From: DSYU01 sp964437595
GTDB lineage: Bacteria > Chloroflexota > Anaerolineae > Anaerolineales > Anaerolineaceae
DNA length: 64,000 nt
Direction of reading: 5' to 3'
NCBI GenBank assembly: GCA_964437595.1
Contig: CAYTHO010000020.1
Coordinates: 1 to 64,000 of the forward strand
Numbering within the stretch: position 1 is the stretch's first letter; every line of letters begins with the position of its first letter. A program made the position numbers and the translations under genes. Shown here piece by piece: positions 18,619 to 28,553 of the stretch. The notes below the pieces were generated by a model that made no database searches, was not told where the DNA came from, and was given only the letters and a program-made list of their open reading frames with translations.

Positions 18619-19842
18619 TTATGGTACTGTTTCAACCATTACTGTATTCGGTTTTCCCTGATTATTTGTGAAAACGCTGGCCTTTATTATAATGCAGTAG
18701 ATTAAGAAAACAGCCATATCGTTCATGATGTGTGATGTAAACGTGAGAATGATGAGCGAGAAGAATGCTAAAGCCTTGATCCACGAGATGCGGATTGTTC
18801 CATCGGTAATTGGGACTGTGATAGTGAATAAAAGAAAAAAACTGGCAATTAATCCAATAAACCCAATTTCGGAGAAAAACAAGAAAAAGTGACCAGTATT
18901 GCCCCTTGTCCGTATCCTTGTGATTGGATCATTATATGCAGATGGCCCATCTCCAAGCAGCGTAAACCCATCAGTAAACAGGTACTCTAACCCTGCGATT
19001 CTTGAATAGCCACCTTCCAGGTATGTGTTCTTATCACCAGGCATGGTTATTCGGTCGATAAATGTCGTAATACTTTCATTGAGTAAATTGCTTTGGTATA
19101 AAACGAGAACGATGATGCCAACCACCAGCGCGCCCAACCCAAAAGTAATCAGGGTCTTGATCTTGAAATTCCGAAGAACGTACACCCCCCAAACGATGAT
19201 CAGCGGGATCTTCACAATCTGTGCATTGCACACCAATATCGATAAAGACAGCCACAAAGCAATGACGTACTTGTACTTTGCGAAAGGGTTGTTCTGTTTT
19301 ACAAACAAAACATAGATAGTCACCATCAACAGGAAAAAGGACATAGCATAGTCCGTCTTGTAGTTGAAGGTACCTGACCCAAAATCTTCAAAAATAGCGG
19401 GGCCTCTGAGCCGTAAGGGGAGTACATCATACAACTGCCACTGTACAAGCATAATTGGTAGTTGTATGACCGCGACCCACACGCAGGCCTGCATTACTGG
19501 CCCAATGGATTTTTCCGTAATACTCACTTTCACCAGGTAATATATCAAATAAGAGAAAACCAGGATGCGCATGAACAAAATGAAATCCTGGATAGAAGTA
19601 CTGTTTTCAATCGCTGAAAAAACGACAATACTCGCCAAGAATCCATAAGCGAGTAGTACCTGGTCAAGTTTTATCCCATAGATAAAAATGAGCGGGATGA
19701 CCAGCAGAGAAACCATTGCCGCGCGGTATTGGAAGTTGGTGATTACAGCTAAGATAAACCCGAAACAAAATAATAGCAGGAAAACCAAAATAAAAATAAT
19801 TCTTGTTGGGTAAAGGACAATTTTATTTTTTTGTTCCATCAA
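18619..19842 (-). CDS. Wzy/O-antigen ligase-like polysaccharide polymerase
   Basis: 407 residues with about ten to twelve membrane helices. A periplasmic loop region contains a glycine-rich YLEGGYSRIAG and LLGDGPSAYNDP segment, typical of the Wzy_C/O-antigen ligase superfamily. It is the first gene of the minus-strand exopolysaccharide operon behind a good promoter. Together with the Wzx-like and Wzz-like proteins of the plus-strand arm it completes a Wzx/Wzy-dependent assembly set. Sequence cannot separate polymerase from ligase; the neighbours favour polymerase. The gene is noticeably more AT-rich than the DNA before 15 kb. Confidence 0.8.
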   Translation of the reverse strand: MMEQKNKIVLYPTRIIFILVFLLLFCFGFILAVITNFQYRAAMVSLLVIPLIFIYGIKLDQVLLAYGFLASIVVFSAIENSTSIQDFILFMRILVFSYLIYYLVKVSITEKSIGPVMQACVWVAVIQLPIMLVQWQLYDVLPLRLRGPAIFEDFGSGTFNYKTDYAMSFFLLMVTIYVLFVKQNNPFAKYKYVIALWLSLSILVCNAQIVKIPLIIVWGVYVLRNFKIKTLITFGLGALVVGIIVLVLYQSNLLNESITTFIDRITMPGDKNTYLEGGYSRIAGLEYLFTDGFTLLGDGPSAYNDPITRIRTRGNTGHFFLFFSEIGFIGLIASFFLLFTITVPITDGTIRISWIKALAFFSLIILTFTSHIMNDMAVFLIYCIIIKASVFTNNQGKPNTVMVETVP

Positions 19843-19874
19843 GTAGCCTGCAGAAATAAATGAATTCGGAGATC

Positions 19875-19904
19875 ATTTTACCACTCAGGGGACGGCTTTG
19901 ACAA
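19875..19904 (-). promoter_or_regulatory. Promoter of the minus-strand exopolysaccharide operon
   Basis: On the minus strand TTGTCA (19904-19899) and TAAAAT (19880-19875) are 18 bp apart. They lie about 33-60 bp before the start of the Wzy-like gene. It is the only sigma-70-like pair I see close to that start. Confidence 0.5.
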
Positions 19905-20106
19905 TGTCCAGCGTGCGCGGCAGTTGCAAACCTGACCCGTTATTTATATAGAATAGGGATTTTCCGTTAGAAATATTTACATTTGCATAGAAGTTCTGTT
20001 AGATAAACATTTCTCCTCGTTCCATTTCGTTCATCAGTCTATGCTTGAATGTGTGATTGTCCAGGCATTTTGTTTATAATTTTTGTTCATGTTTGTGATT
20101 TGATCA

Positions 20107-20135
20107 TTGACATGCGTATTCGCATGCCTTATACT
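20107..20135 (+). promoter_or_regulatory. Strong promoter of the plus-strand exopolysaccharide operon with operator in the spacer
   Basis: A consensus TTGACA (20107-20112) and TATACT (20130-20135) are 17 bp apart. A perfect inverted repeat, CATGCG-tatt-CGCATG (20111-20126), starts at the end of the -35 box and fills the spacer. A protein bound there would occlude RNA polymerase, so this looks like a repressor-controlled promoter. MerR-type activators also bind palindromes in spacers, but those spacers are usually 19-20 bp. Confidence 0.7.
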
Positions 20136-20244
20136 TTGGACCTGCATCATATCTTAAAGCATAGCCGTGGAAGTCAATAGAACAGAAATACATGCTTTAA
20201 TTTGCAAAATCCCTCAAAGATCGAAACAGATATGGAATAGCTAC

Positions 20245-21516
20245 ATGGATGATATTACAGAAATTGATCTGAGAAAGGTCATTATCGACCTCTTGGCAGG
20301 CTGGAAGTGGATCGTTGGAATAACCTTATTGGTTGGAATTGCTGTTTTTGTTTTCTCATTGTTGCAGATGAACTACACAGCAACTGCGTTGGTTGTCATT
20401 ACAGAGCCGCGCTACTTACCCAACTTCGATAGTCAACTCCAAACCACTGATAAAACGCCGCCTACCAATAAGGCGCTTGTTGATCTGGCAATGAGCGGTG
20501 AGATTGTGCGTAAAATGTATGATGCCTGGGAGAGTCGCGATAAGGCAAAGACAACCCTGGCTGAGTATCAAGAAAAGTATCTGATAGCTTCTGTGGGCAG
20601 CGATCCTACCATCGTGGTATTGTCCGTACAGGCCGATACGCCTGAAATGGCTTCTTCTTTGGCGAATGCCTGGGCGCAAACTACTGTGGAAGTGGCCAAT
20701 CGCCTGTTTTACGGAACGAGCGCAACCACCAACAACGATTTCACTGCCCAAATTGTAGATGTGAAGGCAAATTTGCTTGCCGCCGAACAGGCCCTTTCCA
20801 GTTTCGAAAGCCGCAATCGCATTTCTATCTGGAAAAATGAGCTGGCATCTTTGTTGGCGCAGCAATCCGACTGGCTCCGCAAACAGCGCCTGATCGAAGA
20901 CACTACCCGAGACGCTGCAGGGTTCATCAAACAGGTTCAAGAATTAGAGGAAGGCCAACCTGTCCCAGCCTCTCTTCAAACGAATTTTATGGTTTTGCAA
21001 TTAAAGGTATACAACGATCTGACAACTGCAACAAGAATATCGGAGTCTATGCTGGTTTCGAGTGAAAGCGTTACTCCACTACAAGTTCAGCTACCGGACT
21101 CAAATCAGCTTCAGCCTCTATCCAAAACAGACTTTGTCAAACAGGCGCAGGAATGGATTGAAGATCTGAAATCCCAATCAGAAGAGATACAAAATTCCGT
21201 CGGGCAGTTATCCAGCCAGGTCACCAGCTTGCAGCAGCAAATACAAGACCAAACTAGCGAACGGGAGCGGCTGGAGCTTGAATATGAGAACTCCCAGAAA
21301 ATTTACTCCACTTTCATGAAAAAGAATGAGGAGTTGAAAGTTACCTCCGGAGAATTGTATGCCAGCGCTCAGGTTGCTTCCAGCGCTTTGACGCCTGAGG
21401 AGCCGGACTCGAGAAATACCATACGAAATACAGCCATTGCTCTTGCGATGGGCTTCATCTTGTCGGCTGGTTTTGTTTTCATTAAGAACTGGTGGCAGTC
21501 TCAGAGACAAGCATAG
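20245..21516 (+). CDS. Wzz/chain-length-determinant-like polysaccharide co-polymerase
   Basis: About 423 residues in the PCP layout. A cytosolic N-terminus (DDITEIDLRKVIIDLLAGW) is followed by membrane helix one (~23-43), a long periplasmic coiled-coil region rich in Gln/Glu, and a C-terminal helix (IALAMGFILSAGFVF). There is no tyrosine-kinase domain. It controls chain length or export of the polysaccharide made by this locus. I chose ATG 20245 because GGAAT precedes it and the protein aligns with family N-termini; the GTG at 20167 would add 26 unusual residues. It is the first gene after the strong promoter. Confidence 0.87.
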   Translation: MDDITEIDLRKVIIDLLAGWKWIVGITLLVGIAVFVFSLLQMNYTATALVVITEPRYLPNFDSQLQTTDKTPPTNKALVDLAMSGEIVRKMYDAWESRDKAKTTLAEYQEKYLIASVGSDPTIVVLSVQADTPEMASSLANAWAQTTVEVANRLFYGTSATTNNDFTAQIVDVKANLLAAEQALSSFESRNRISIWKNELASLLAQQSDWLRKQRLIEDTTRDAAGFIKQVQELEEGQPVPASLQTNFMVLQLKVYNDLTTATRISESMLVSSESVTPLQVQLPDSNQLQPLSKTDFVKQAQEWIEDLKSQSEEIQNSVGQLSSQVTSLQQQIQDQTSERERLELEYENSQKIYSTFMKKNEELKVTSGELYASAQVASSALTPEEPDSRNTIRNTAIALAMGFILSAGFVFIKNWWQSQRQA

Positions 21517-21588
21517 GCGCGGCGATGACTTCTCTTTCACCTGACGCTGAGAATCCATTGCTCTTGTTTGAAATCGCCGTAATGCCAA

Positions 21589-22860
21589 ATGAAGAAAATC
21601 CAGGGTAGTACCATTCGGAAGCTAAGTAAGGGCCTGTTATCGGTTGCTGACCAGGGCCTTTTTTCGGGCACAAATTTCATCGTGTCCTTGCTTTTAGGCA
21701 GGTGGCTCCTACCGAACGACTATGGTTCATATTCGGTTGCGATGTCTGTTTTCTTACTGGCATCCGGGGTTTACACAGCCATTGTGCTTGAGCCAATGAG
21801 TGTGCTGGGTTCAAAATCTCAGCAAGGCCAGGCCGAAAGGTATCCTGGCTCAATTCTCGTTATGCATATCATCACAACGGTAGGCATTGCATTTATCTTG
21901 CTCTTCTCCACCCTTTTTCCTTTTTTAGGGTTTGGCGAAAGTACTTCATCTATTCGGGTGATGACCCTGACTATTCCTTTTGTACTTGCTATTTGGTTGT
22001 TGCGCTGGCGTTTCTATACCCAATCAGAGCCATTCAAGGCCTTGAAGGTATCTGCTTTTTACGCAATTGGATTTATGGCCCTGGTGATTTTACTAAAAAT
22101 ATCTGGTTTTATCTCGTCTGAGATCACAATTTTGATCAGCGGGCTAATTGGTCTGATCATCAGTTTGTTCGTTTTACGGACTTCATATAAGCAAATTGGT
22201 TGGGATGCGGTCATCCGACACGTGAACATGCACTGGGGGTATGGCAAGTGGATTGTGGTCGCTTCGATCCTGCAGTGGTTCTCAACGCAGTTTTATTTGT
22301 TACTAGTTTCTACGAGTTTGAGCCTGGGCGATGGTGCTGGCTACCGTGCTGTTCAAAATCTGGCACAACCCTTAGAACAGGTATCTGTTGCGTTGGGTCT
22401 TTTGCTCACACCCTGGTTTTCGCGAAAATTCGCTAACGATTCATCATCATCCTTACAGCGAATTCCCTGGGTCAATGTAATTTTAGGATTATTGGGGTTT
22501 GCATATCTTGCCGCTGCCTGGTTAGGGAGTGATTTCTTGGTAAATGTAATTTACCAGGGGAAATATAATTCGTATGCTTGGTTGGTGCCGTACTTGGTCT
22601 GCGTTCCGTTAATCATGTCGTTGTCCAAAGGTGCGCAAATTGGTGTGCGCGTGCTCGAGAAACCTAGTTCGTTACTATATGCCTACATGGGCACGGCTGT
22701 TGTCACGGTCCTTTTAGGCCCGATGCTCATTAATACCTATGGTCTGATCGGAGCAGCGGCGGGCCGGCTTCTTTCAGCGGTAATTTATAGTATCCTTATC
22801 GCCGTGCTTTATCGCCGCAATACGAAAGCCATGAATGGTGAATTACCATTATCTCGTTAG
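21589..22860 (+). CDS. Wzx-like lipid-linked oligosaccharide flippase
   Basis: 423 residues with about twelve membrane helices in the MOP/PST flippase pattern. The N-terminus contains LGRWLLPNDYGSYSVAMSVF, and IGAAAGRLLSAVIYSI lies near the end. It would move the undecaprenyl-linked repeat unit across the membrane for the Wzy-like polymerase. It lies 72 bp after the Wzz-like gene. No strong ribosome-binding site precedes the ATG, and an internal start cannot be excluded. Confidence 0.87.
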   Translation: MKKIQGSTIRKLSKGLLSVADQGLFSGTNFIVSLLLGRWLLPNDYGSYSVAMSVFLLASGVYTAIVLEPMSVLGSKSQQGQAERYPGSILVMHIITTVGIAFILLFSTLFPFLGFGESTSSIRVMTLTIPFVLAIWLLRWRFYTQSEPFKALKVSAFYAIGFMALVILLKISGFISSEITILISGLIGLIISLFVLRTSYKQIGWDAVIRHVNMHWGYGKWIVVASILQWFSTQFYLLLVSTSLSLGDGAGYRAVQNLAQPLEQVSVALGLLLTPWFSRKFANDSSSSLQRIPWVNVILGLLGFAYLAAAWLGSDFLVNVIYQGKYNSYAWLVPYLVCVPLIMSLSKGAQIGVRVLEKPSSLLYAYMGTAVVTVLLGPMLINTYGLIGAAAGRLLSAVIYSILIAVLYRRNTKAMNGELPLSR

Positions 22861-22866
22861 GAGCTG

Positions 22867-23700
22867 ATGATGAGAGCAAGGGTAAATTTCGATATCTTCG
22901 TTGCCAGGCTGCGCCGAAAAGTAAAACGGCGCCTTCCGGAGCCCGTTATCGCGCGAATAGAAAAAAGGAAGCGCCACAATGATCTCCTTGCTGTTGCGCG
23001 TTTACATGATCCAACTACTCCGCCTTGGTCGAGCCCGAATATTTGGGAAGAACTTGTGCGGGCATATCAAAAAATAGAACGCCCAGTCATCTTTGAATAC
23101 GGCACAGGCTCTTCCTCATTATGGCATATTGAAAACTTAATGAAACAGGGCGGGGGCACTTATATTGGCGTTGAAATCGACCCAAACTGGTTCTGGTCGC
23201 TGATTGGAGCCGTTGTGGTACGAGTTGGCAAGCAATATCCCGCGATCAACATTATGAAGAATGCTTTTAAGGTAGATACAGAGCAAACACCATCGGTGAA
23301 TGTATCGATCGTGGCAGACGCCTTGCAGATTATATTGAAACTACGCTCGGATACAGATGAATATGTGGCTGCGCTGGACCAGTTGTGCGACATCGTCGTT
23401 ATCGATGGGGCGCACCGGAAGTTATGCGTCCGGCACATACTGGAAAATCAGCGCGTGAAACCTGGCGGCATGCTGATGCTCATGGAGGCTGGGCGCGGTT
23501 CGCCCGATTGGTGGGAGGGGCAGCGCACCGGCGATTACGATTATTCCGCGGAGCTGGCGCGCCTGATGGATTTGGGCGGCATTATACTGGATGGGAATGG
23601 CGTCGATTCGTGGCCGAACTGTAAACGGCGATCCCCCAAACCACAGTCTTATTACTACCCGATGGAAGCCTGTAAATTGGTCTTCCCACCGGGGCATTGA
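22867..23700 (+). CDS. Putative SAM-dependent methyltransferase of the polysaccharide locus
   Basis: 277 residues. The N-terminal ~50 residues are basic and may contact membrane or acceptor. A Rossmann-type core follows: VIFEYGTGSSSLWHIENL (motif I), YIGVEIDP (motif II), CDIVVIDGAHR and RVKPGGMLML. The C-terminus contains SYYYPMEACKLV. GGAG lies before two possible starts, ATG 22867 and ATG 22870. It starts 6 nt after the flippase, so it is co-transcribed with it. The acceptor is unknown; a sugar or glycolipid is likely from context. Confidence 0.75.
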   Translation: MMRARVNFDIFVARLRRKVKRRLPEPVIARIEKRKRHNDLLAVARLHDPTTPPWSSPNIWEELVRAYQKIERPVIFEYGTGSSSLWHIENLMKQGGGTYIGVEIDPNWFWSLIGAVVVRVGKQYPAINIMKNAFKVDTEQTPSVNVSIVADALQIILKLRSDTDEYVAALDQLCDIVVIDGAHRKLCVRHILENQRVKPGGMLMLMEAGRGSPDWWEGQRTGDYDYSAELARLMDLGGIILDGNGVDSWPNCKRRSPKPQSYYYPMEACKLVFPPGH

Positions 23701-23767
23701 TTGGATAGAAAAGACGCTAAGTGTTTCCTGCGGGCTTCTTTTCGTAAGCGACCGCCCGGATGATACC

Positions 23768-24466
23768 GTGATAAGCGAAGCGCACCGGCAGGGTGTGCAT
23801 GGTGGGTCGAAAAACTTTAATATTACCGGGAGATATAACCCCGACATTATTCCATGGTATCAAAGGATTCTGAAGGATTTATATAAAGACGAGGCGATGC
23901 AGAATAAACAAACCTGGCTCGATGTTGGCTGCGGTCACGGTGAGTTCATCGAGGCGGTGCAAAAATACTGCCGCGAAATAAAAGTTAGGGGATCAGAACC
24001 AAATACCCACAAACAAGAATCAGCCAGAAAGCGGGGTCTGGATGTTGGCTATTTCGAAATCGATTCACACCACGAGAAGTATGATGTTGTTTCGCTTCTA
24101 AATGTATATTCTCACATCCCGAACCCACCCGTCTTTTTGCGATCATTAAAGCAGATCATAAAGCCGGGTGGGGAGCTGATCCTTGAAACCGGCGACCAGG
24201 CGGATCTTGCAGCGAGGGATCAACCGCGCCCCCTCTATCTGCCAGATCGCCTCAGCTTCCCTTCTGAGAAAATCGTGGTCGGCATTCTAGAGCAGATGGG
24301 TTTCGAGATTGTTTGTGTTCGCAAATACCCGTTTATGCGGCTGACATTCTTAACTGTTGCGAAAGAACTGGTAAAAGTATTCTTACACCAATATCAATCG
24401 CGGATCATCTACTTCTTCAAGAACCCCCGCACCGATATGTTCATCCGCGCGAGGTTAAAAGACTGA
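23768..24466 (+). CDS. Class I SAM-dependent methyltransferase
   Basis: About 232 residues from GTG 23768. The core has WLDVGCGHGEFIEAVQ (motif I), RGSEPN (II), VVSLLNVYSHIPNP and IIKPGGELILETG. The start is uncertain. The frame is open back to ATG 23591 inside the previous gene, but that part merely shadows it. GTG 23768 and GTG 23795 are the plausible starts, and neither has a strong ribosome-binding site. The cysteine-rich N-terminal half seen in many related sugar methyltransferases is absent, so the gene may be shortened. It is the last gene of the plus-strand exopolysaccharide arm. Confidence 0.75.
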   Translation: MISEAHRQGVHGGSKNFNITGRYNPDIIPWYQRILKDLYKDEAMQNKQTWLDVGCGHGEFIEAVQKYCREIKVRGSEPNTHKQESARKRGLDVGYFEIDSHHEKYDVVSLLNVYSHIPNPPVFLRSLKQIIKPGGELILETGDQADLAARDQPRPLYLPDRLSFPSEKIVVGILEQMGFEIVCVRKYPFMRLTFLTVAKELVKVFLHQYQSRIIYFFKNPRTDMFIRARLKD

Positions 24467-24506
24467 GTCGCAGCCGCACTGCTTGGGGTAGAGAGAAATA
24501 ACTGCG

Positions 24507-26012
<1,506 letters not shown>

Positions 26013-26093
26013 GGGATCTCCAGAAATGGAAATATAAACAGGTATAAATCGTATTGGCTATATTATATCCTGGAAAGCCTACTCGCTGTGCGT

Positions 26094-26561
26094 TTATTCA
26101 AACAGTATATCGTTTTGCGCATAGATATACTCACGTAGCTTTTGTGTTTCCACCATGCGCTCGCCCGCTGGAATATCCAGTTTCTCGCTGCGGTACAAAT
26201 TGTCACCCGTGTAGCGTGAAAACAGGTGCACGTGATAGTGCCACACATCCTGGTTCCCGGCAGGTTCGTTATGCTGGCGGGTAGAAACTCCATCGCACCC
26301 GTACACGGCCTTCAGCGCCAACGCCATCGCCCGCGTCACCCGCTGGATCGCTGGAGCCAGCCGCGCGGGCAGGTCGTAGATATTCTCAAAATGCTCGTCC
26401 GGAATGATCAGCACATCTACCGGGCTGCGCCCCCATCGGTATATGCCCACAAACGCCGCCGCCCCCGCGGTGCGAGAAATAATCTCTTCCGGTTGGTTCT
26501 GCAAAATGTTACAAAAGGGGCACGCATACCCGGCTGGCTCGTGATTGTACATGGCATCCAT
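26094..26561 (-). CDS. HIT-family nucleotide hydrolase/transferase
   Basis: 155 residues. An N-terminal CPFC motif of the kind that binds zinc in many HIT proteins is present. The histidine triad HYHVHLF lies in the second half, and IIPDEHFENIYDL matches the family. HIT proteins hydrolyse nucleotidyl phosphoramidates or dinucleoside polyphosphates such as AppppA. It lies 81 bp upstream of the GH51 gene on the same strand, with no functional link evident. The ATG has AGGAGAATG-type spacing. Confidence 0.9.
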   Translation of the reverse strand: MDAMYNHEPAGYACPFCNILQNQPEEIISRTAGAAAFVGIYRWGRSPVDVLIIPDEHFENIYDLPARLAPAIQRVTRAMALALKAVYGCDGVSTRQHNEPAGNQDVWHYHVHLFSRYTGDNLYRSEKLDIPAGERMVETQKLREYIYAQNDILFE

Positions 26562-26868
26562 TCTCCTGTAGCAATTATAGTTGGGCGCGGGTTCCCAGGG
26601 CTAAAGCCCAGGCCTAGATAACGAAGCCAGTGTTTTTGGCCAGCCGGAGACCGCCAGCACCTGTGGGTGGCCGTGGAAGTGCGCGCGGTCGCTAGAATAT
26701 GAAAGCCGGCGAAGCCGAGCTGTGGATGCAGCTACTGTAACCATGCTACCCCGGCTTTGCCGGGCTTCTCTTCTCCGCTTGGCATTGGGGCTGCGCCTCG
26801 ATGCGGCGTACGCCTGGGTTAGAAGAGTCGATGCTATACTTAAGCATCTATCTCATTCAAGAGGTACA
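26562..26868. repeat. Intergenic region with REP-like hairpins
   Basis: About 300 bp between the divergent HIT and beta-helix genes. It carries short GC-rich inverted repeats: GGGCT-aa-AGCCC (26598-26609), CCCGGC-ttt-GCCGGG (26750-26764) and GATGCT-7-AGCATC (26830-26848). The last overlaps a possible -10 box, TATACT. The frame of the downstream gene is open back to 26722 but crosses these repeats, so I do not count it as coding. The first two resemble dispersed REP-type elements. Confidence 0.5.
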
Positions 26869-28521
26869 ATGAAACCAGCATTCCGCAGCGCATTCCTTCT
26901 CCTCTTATTTTTGCTGTTTTGTTCTCTGCCCGGTTCCAGCGCCGCTTTCAGTTCTCCCCAATACCTTCTGGCCTCGACCGCCGCCTGCGCGCCCCTGCCG
27001 CCCGCCTCCGGCTCGACGCGGACGGTTTCCACCGTCCAGCAGTTAGAGCAGGCTGTCAACGGCGCGGCGTCCAATTCCACCATCCTCATCGCCGATGGCA
27101 CCTATAACCTCAACGGCGTTTACCTGCGCGTCGATACGCCTGGCCTGACCCTGCGATCCGTCTCCGGCAACCGCGATGCTGTCATCCTGAATGGTAATTA
27201 CCGGACGGAAGAAATTCTAAATATTTCCGCCTCAAACGTTACCATCGCCGACCTCACCCTGCGCGAAGCCTACTATCATCCCATTCACGTGGTGAGCACC
27301 GAAAGCGCCGATACCCTCAATACCCTCATTTATAACGTCCACATCATCGACCCCGGCGAACAGGCCATCAAGGTCAACCCCTATACCGGCAGCAACGCCC
27401 AGCATTTTATCGATAACGGCATGATCGCCTGCTCGCACATTGAGCTGACCGCCGCGGGCCGAAGTCATATTCGCAATGACTGTTACACCGGTGGCATTGA
27501 TATCCACCAGGCGCGCGGTTGGGTCATCCGTGACAACACCATCGAGGGCTTCTGGTGCCCGAGCGGCCTCTCCGAACACGCCATTCATATGTGGCGCAGC
27601 TGCCGCGATACCACCGTCGAGCGTAATCTGCTTCGCGACAATGCCCGCGGGGTCGGGTTTGGCATGGCCACCAGCGGCAGCGGCATCCGCACCTATCCCG
27701 ATGACCCTTGCCCATCCGCCAGCGGTTATGTGGATGATTACGGCGGGATCATCCGCAACAACATGATCTTTGCGCAGGATGCCGGCCTGTTCGCCTCGCA
27801 GTTCGGGTTTGACTGTGGCATCTGCCTGTGGAACGCCTGCAGCGGTCGCGTGCTGCACAACACGGTCTATACCACCAATCCTGCCAGCACCTTCTCCAGC
27901 ATCGAGTGGCGCTTTCCCAACACCCGCGCCGAAGTGACCAACAACCTGGTAAACGATACCATGCGCCAGCGTGATGGCGCGATCGCTACCCAGGCGGGCA
28001 ACCTCACCACGGCGACCTCCGGCTGGTTCGCCAACGCCACCGCCGGTGATCTCCATATTCTGCCTTCGGCCTCGCAGGTTATCGATCATGCGGTGGCGGT
28101 TTCGGGCAGCCCGGATGATTTCGACGGCGACACCCGCCCGGCGGGCAGCGCTGCCGATATCGGCGCGGATGAATACCGCATTCCCGCCCCACCTGCCGTT
28201 CGCGATTTGCGCGTGGTCAGCGCCGTCCCCTCCTCCGGCTCGGTCACCCTCACCCTCCGCTGGACTCCGCCCCCCGGCGCGGCGGTTGCCATGCTGCGTT
28301 CTTCCAGCGCTCCCATCACCGCATCCTCCTGGCCGTCCGCCACCCTGATTAACGGCAGCCTATCCGGCGGTACGTCCACCTATACCGTCACCCTTCCCTA
28401 TACGGGTGGAACGCTCTTCTTTGCCCTCAAAACGCGCAACGCCGAGGGGATTGAATCCGGTATCTCGAACCTGGCCTTTTATCCAAACTATCCCGATTAT
28501 CTTCCAGTCATCCGGCATTAA
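26869..28521 (+). CDS. Secreted right-handed beta-helix protein with C-terminal Fn3-like domain
   Basis: About 550 residues. It begins with a classic signal peptide (LLLLFLLFCSLPGSSAAF). A parallel beta-helix (polysaccharide-lyase-like) follows, with repeated strands such as ASNVTIADLTLREA and GWVIRDNTIEGF. DIGADEY closes the helix, as in many secreted Chloroflexota proteins. A ~90-residue Fn3-like domain ends the protein. The helix has many cysteines (about nine). It probably binds or degrades polysaccharide, but I see no lyase catalytic motif. GAGGT lies just before ATG 26869, which I prefer to the upstream start because it begins the signal peptide. Confidence 0.83.
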   Translation: MKPAFRSAFLLLLFLLFCSLPGSSAAFSSPQYLLASTAACAPLPPASGSTRTVSTVQQLEQAVNGAASNSTILIADGTYNLNGVYLRVDTPGLTLRSVSGNRDAVILNGNYRTEEILNISASNVTIADLTLREAYYHPIHVVSTESADTLNTLIYNVHIIDPGEQAIKVNPYTGSNAQHFIDNGMIACSHIELTAAGRSHIRNDCYTGGIDIHQARGWVIRDNTIEGFWCPSGLSEHAIHMWRSCRDTTVERNLLRDNARGVGFGMATSGSGIRTYPDDPCPSASGYVDDYGGIIRNNMIFAQDAGLFASQFGFDCGICLWNACSGRVLHNTVYTTNPASTFSSIEWRFPNTRAEVTNNLVNDTMRQRDGAIATQAGNLTTATSGWFANATAGDLHILPSASQVIDHAVAVSGSPDDFDGDTRPAGSAADIGADEYRIPAPPAVRDLRVVSAVPSSGSVTLTLRWTPPPGAAVAMLRSSSAPITASSWPSATLINGSLSGGTSTYTVTLPYTGGTLFFALKTRNAEGIESGISNLAFYPNYPDYLPVIRH

Positions 28522-28553
28522 GTCTTCTCGGTCCACCGCAAGGTCCATTCGCC

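Larger units (their letters stand above)
19843..20244. other. Divergent control region of the exopolysaccharide locus
   Basis: A 400-bp AT-rich stretch separating the two divergent exopolysaccharide operons. It contains a candidate promoter for each direction (described separately). The reading frame of the Wzz-like gene stays open back to a GTG at 20167, but ATG 20245 is the better start. I see no RNA gene here. Confidence 0.5.

Noticed and set aside
26700..26770. Riboswitch or small RNA before the beta-helix gene
   Set aside because: Only short REP-like hairpins are present; no conserved riboswitch core was recognised.
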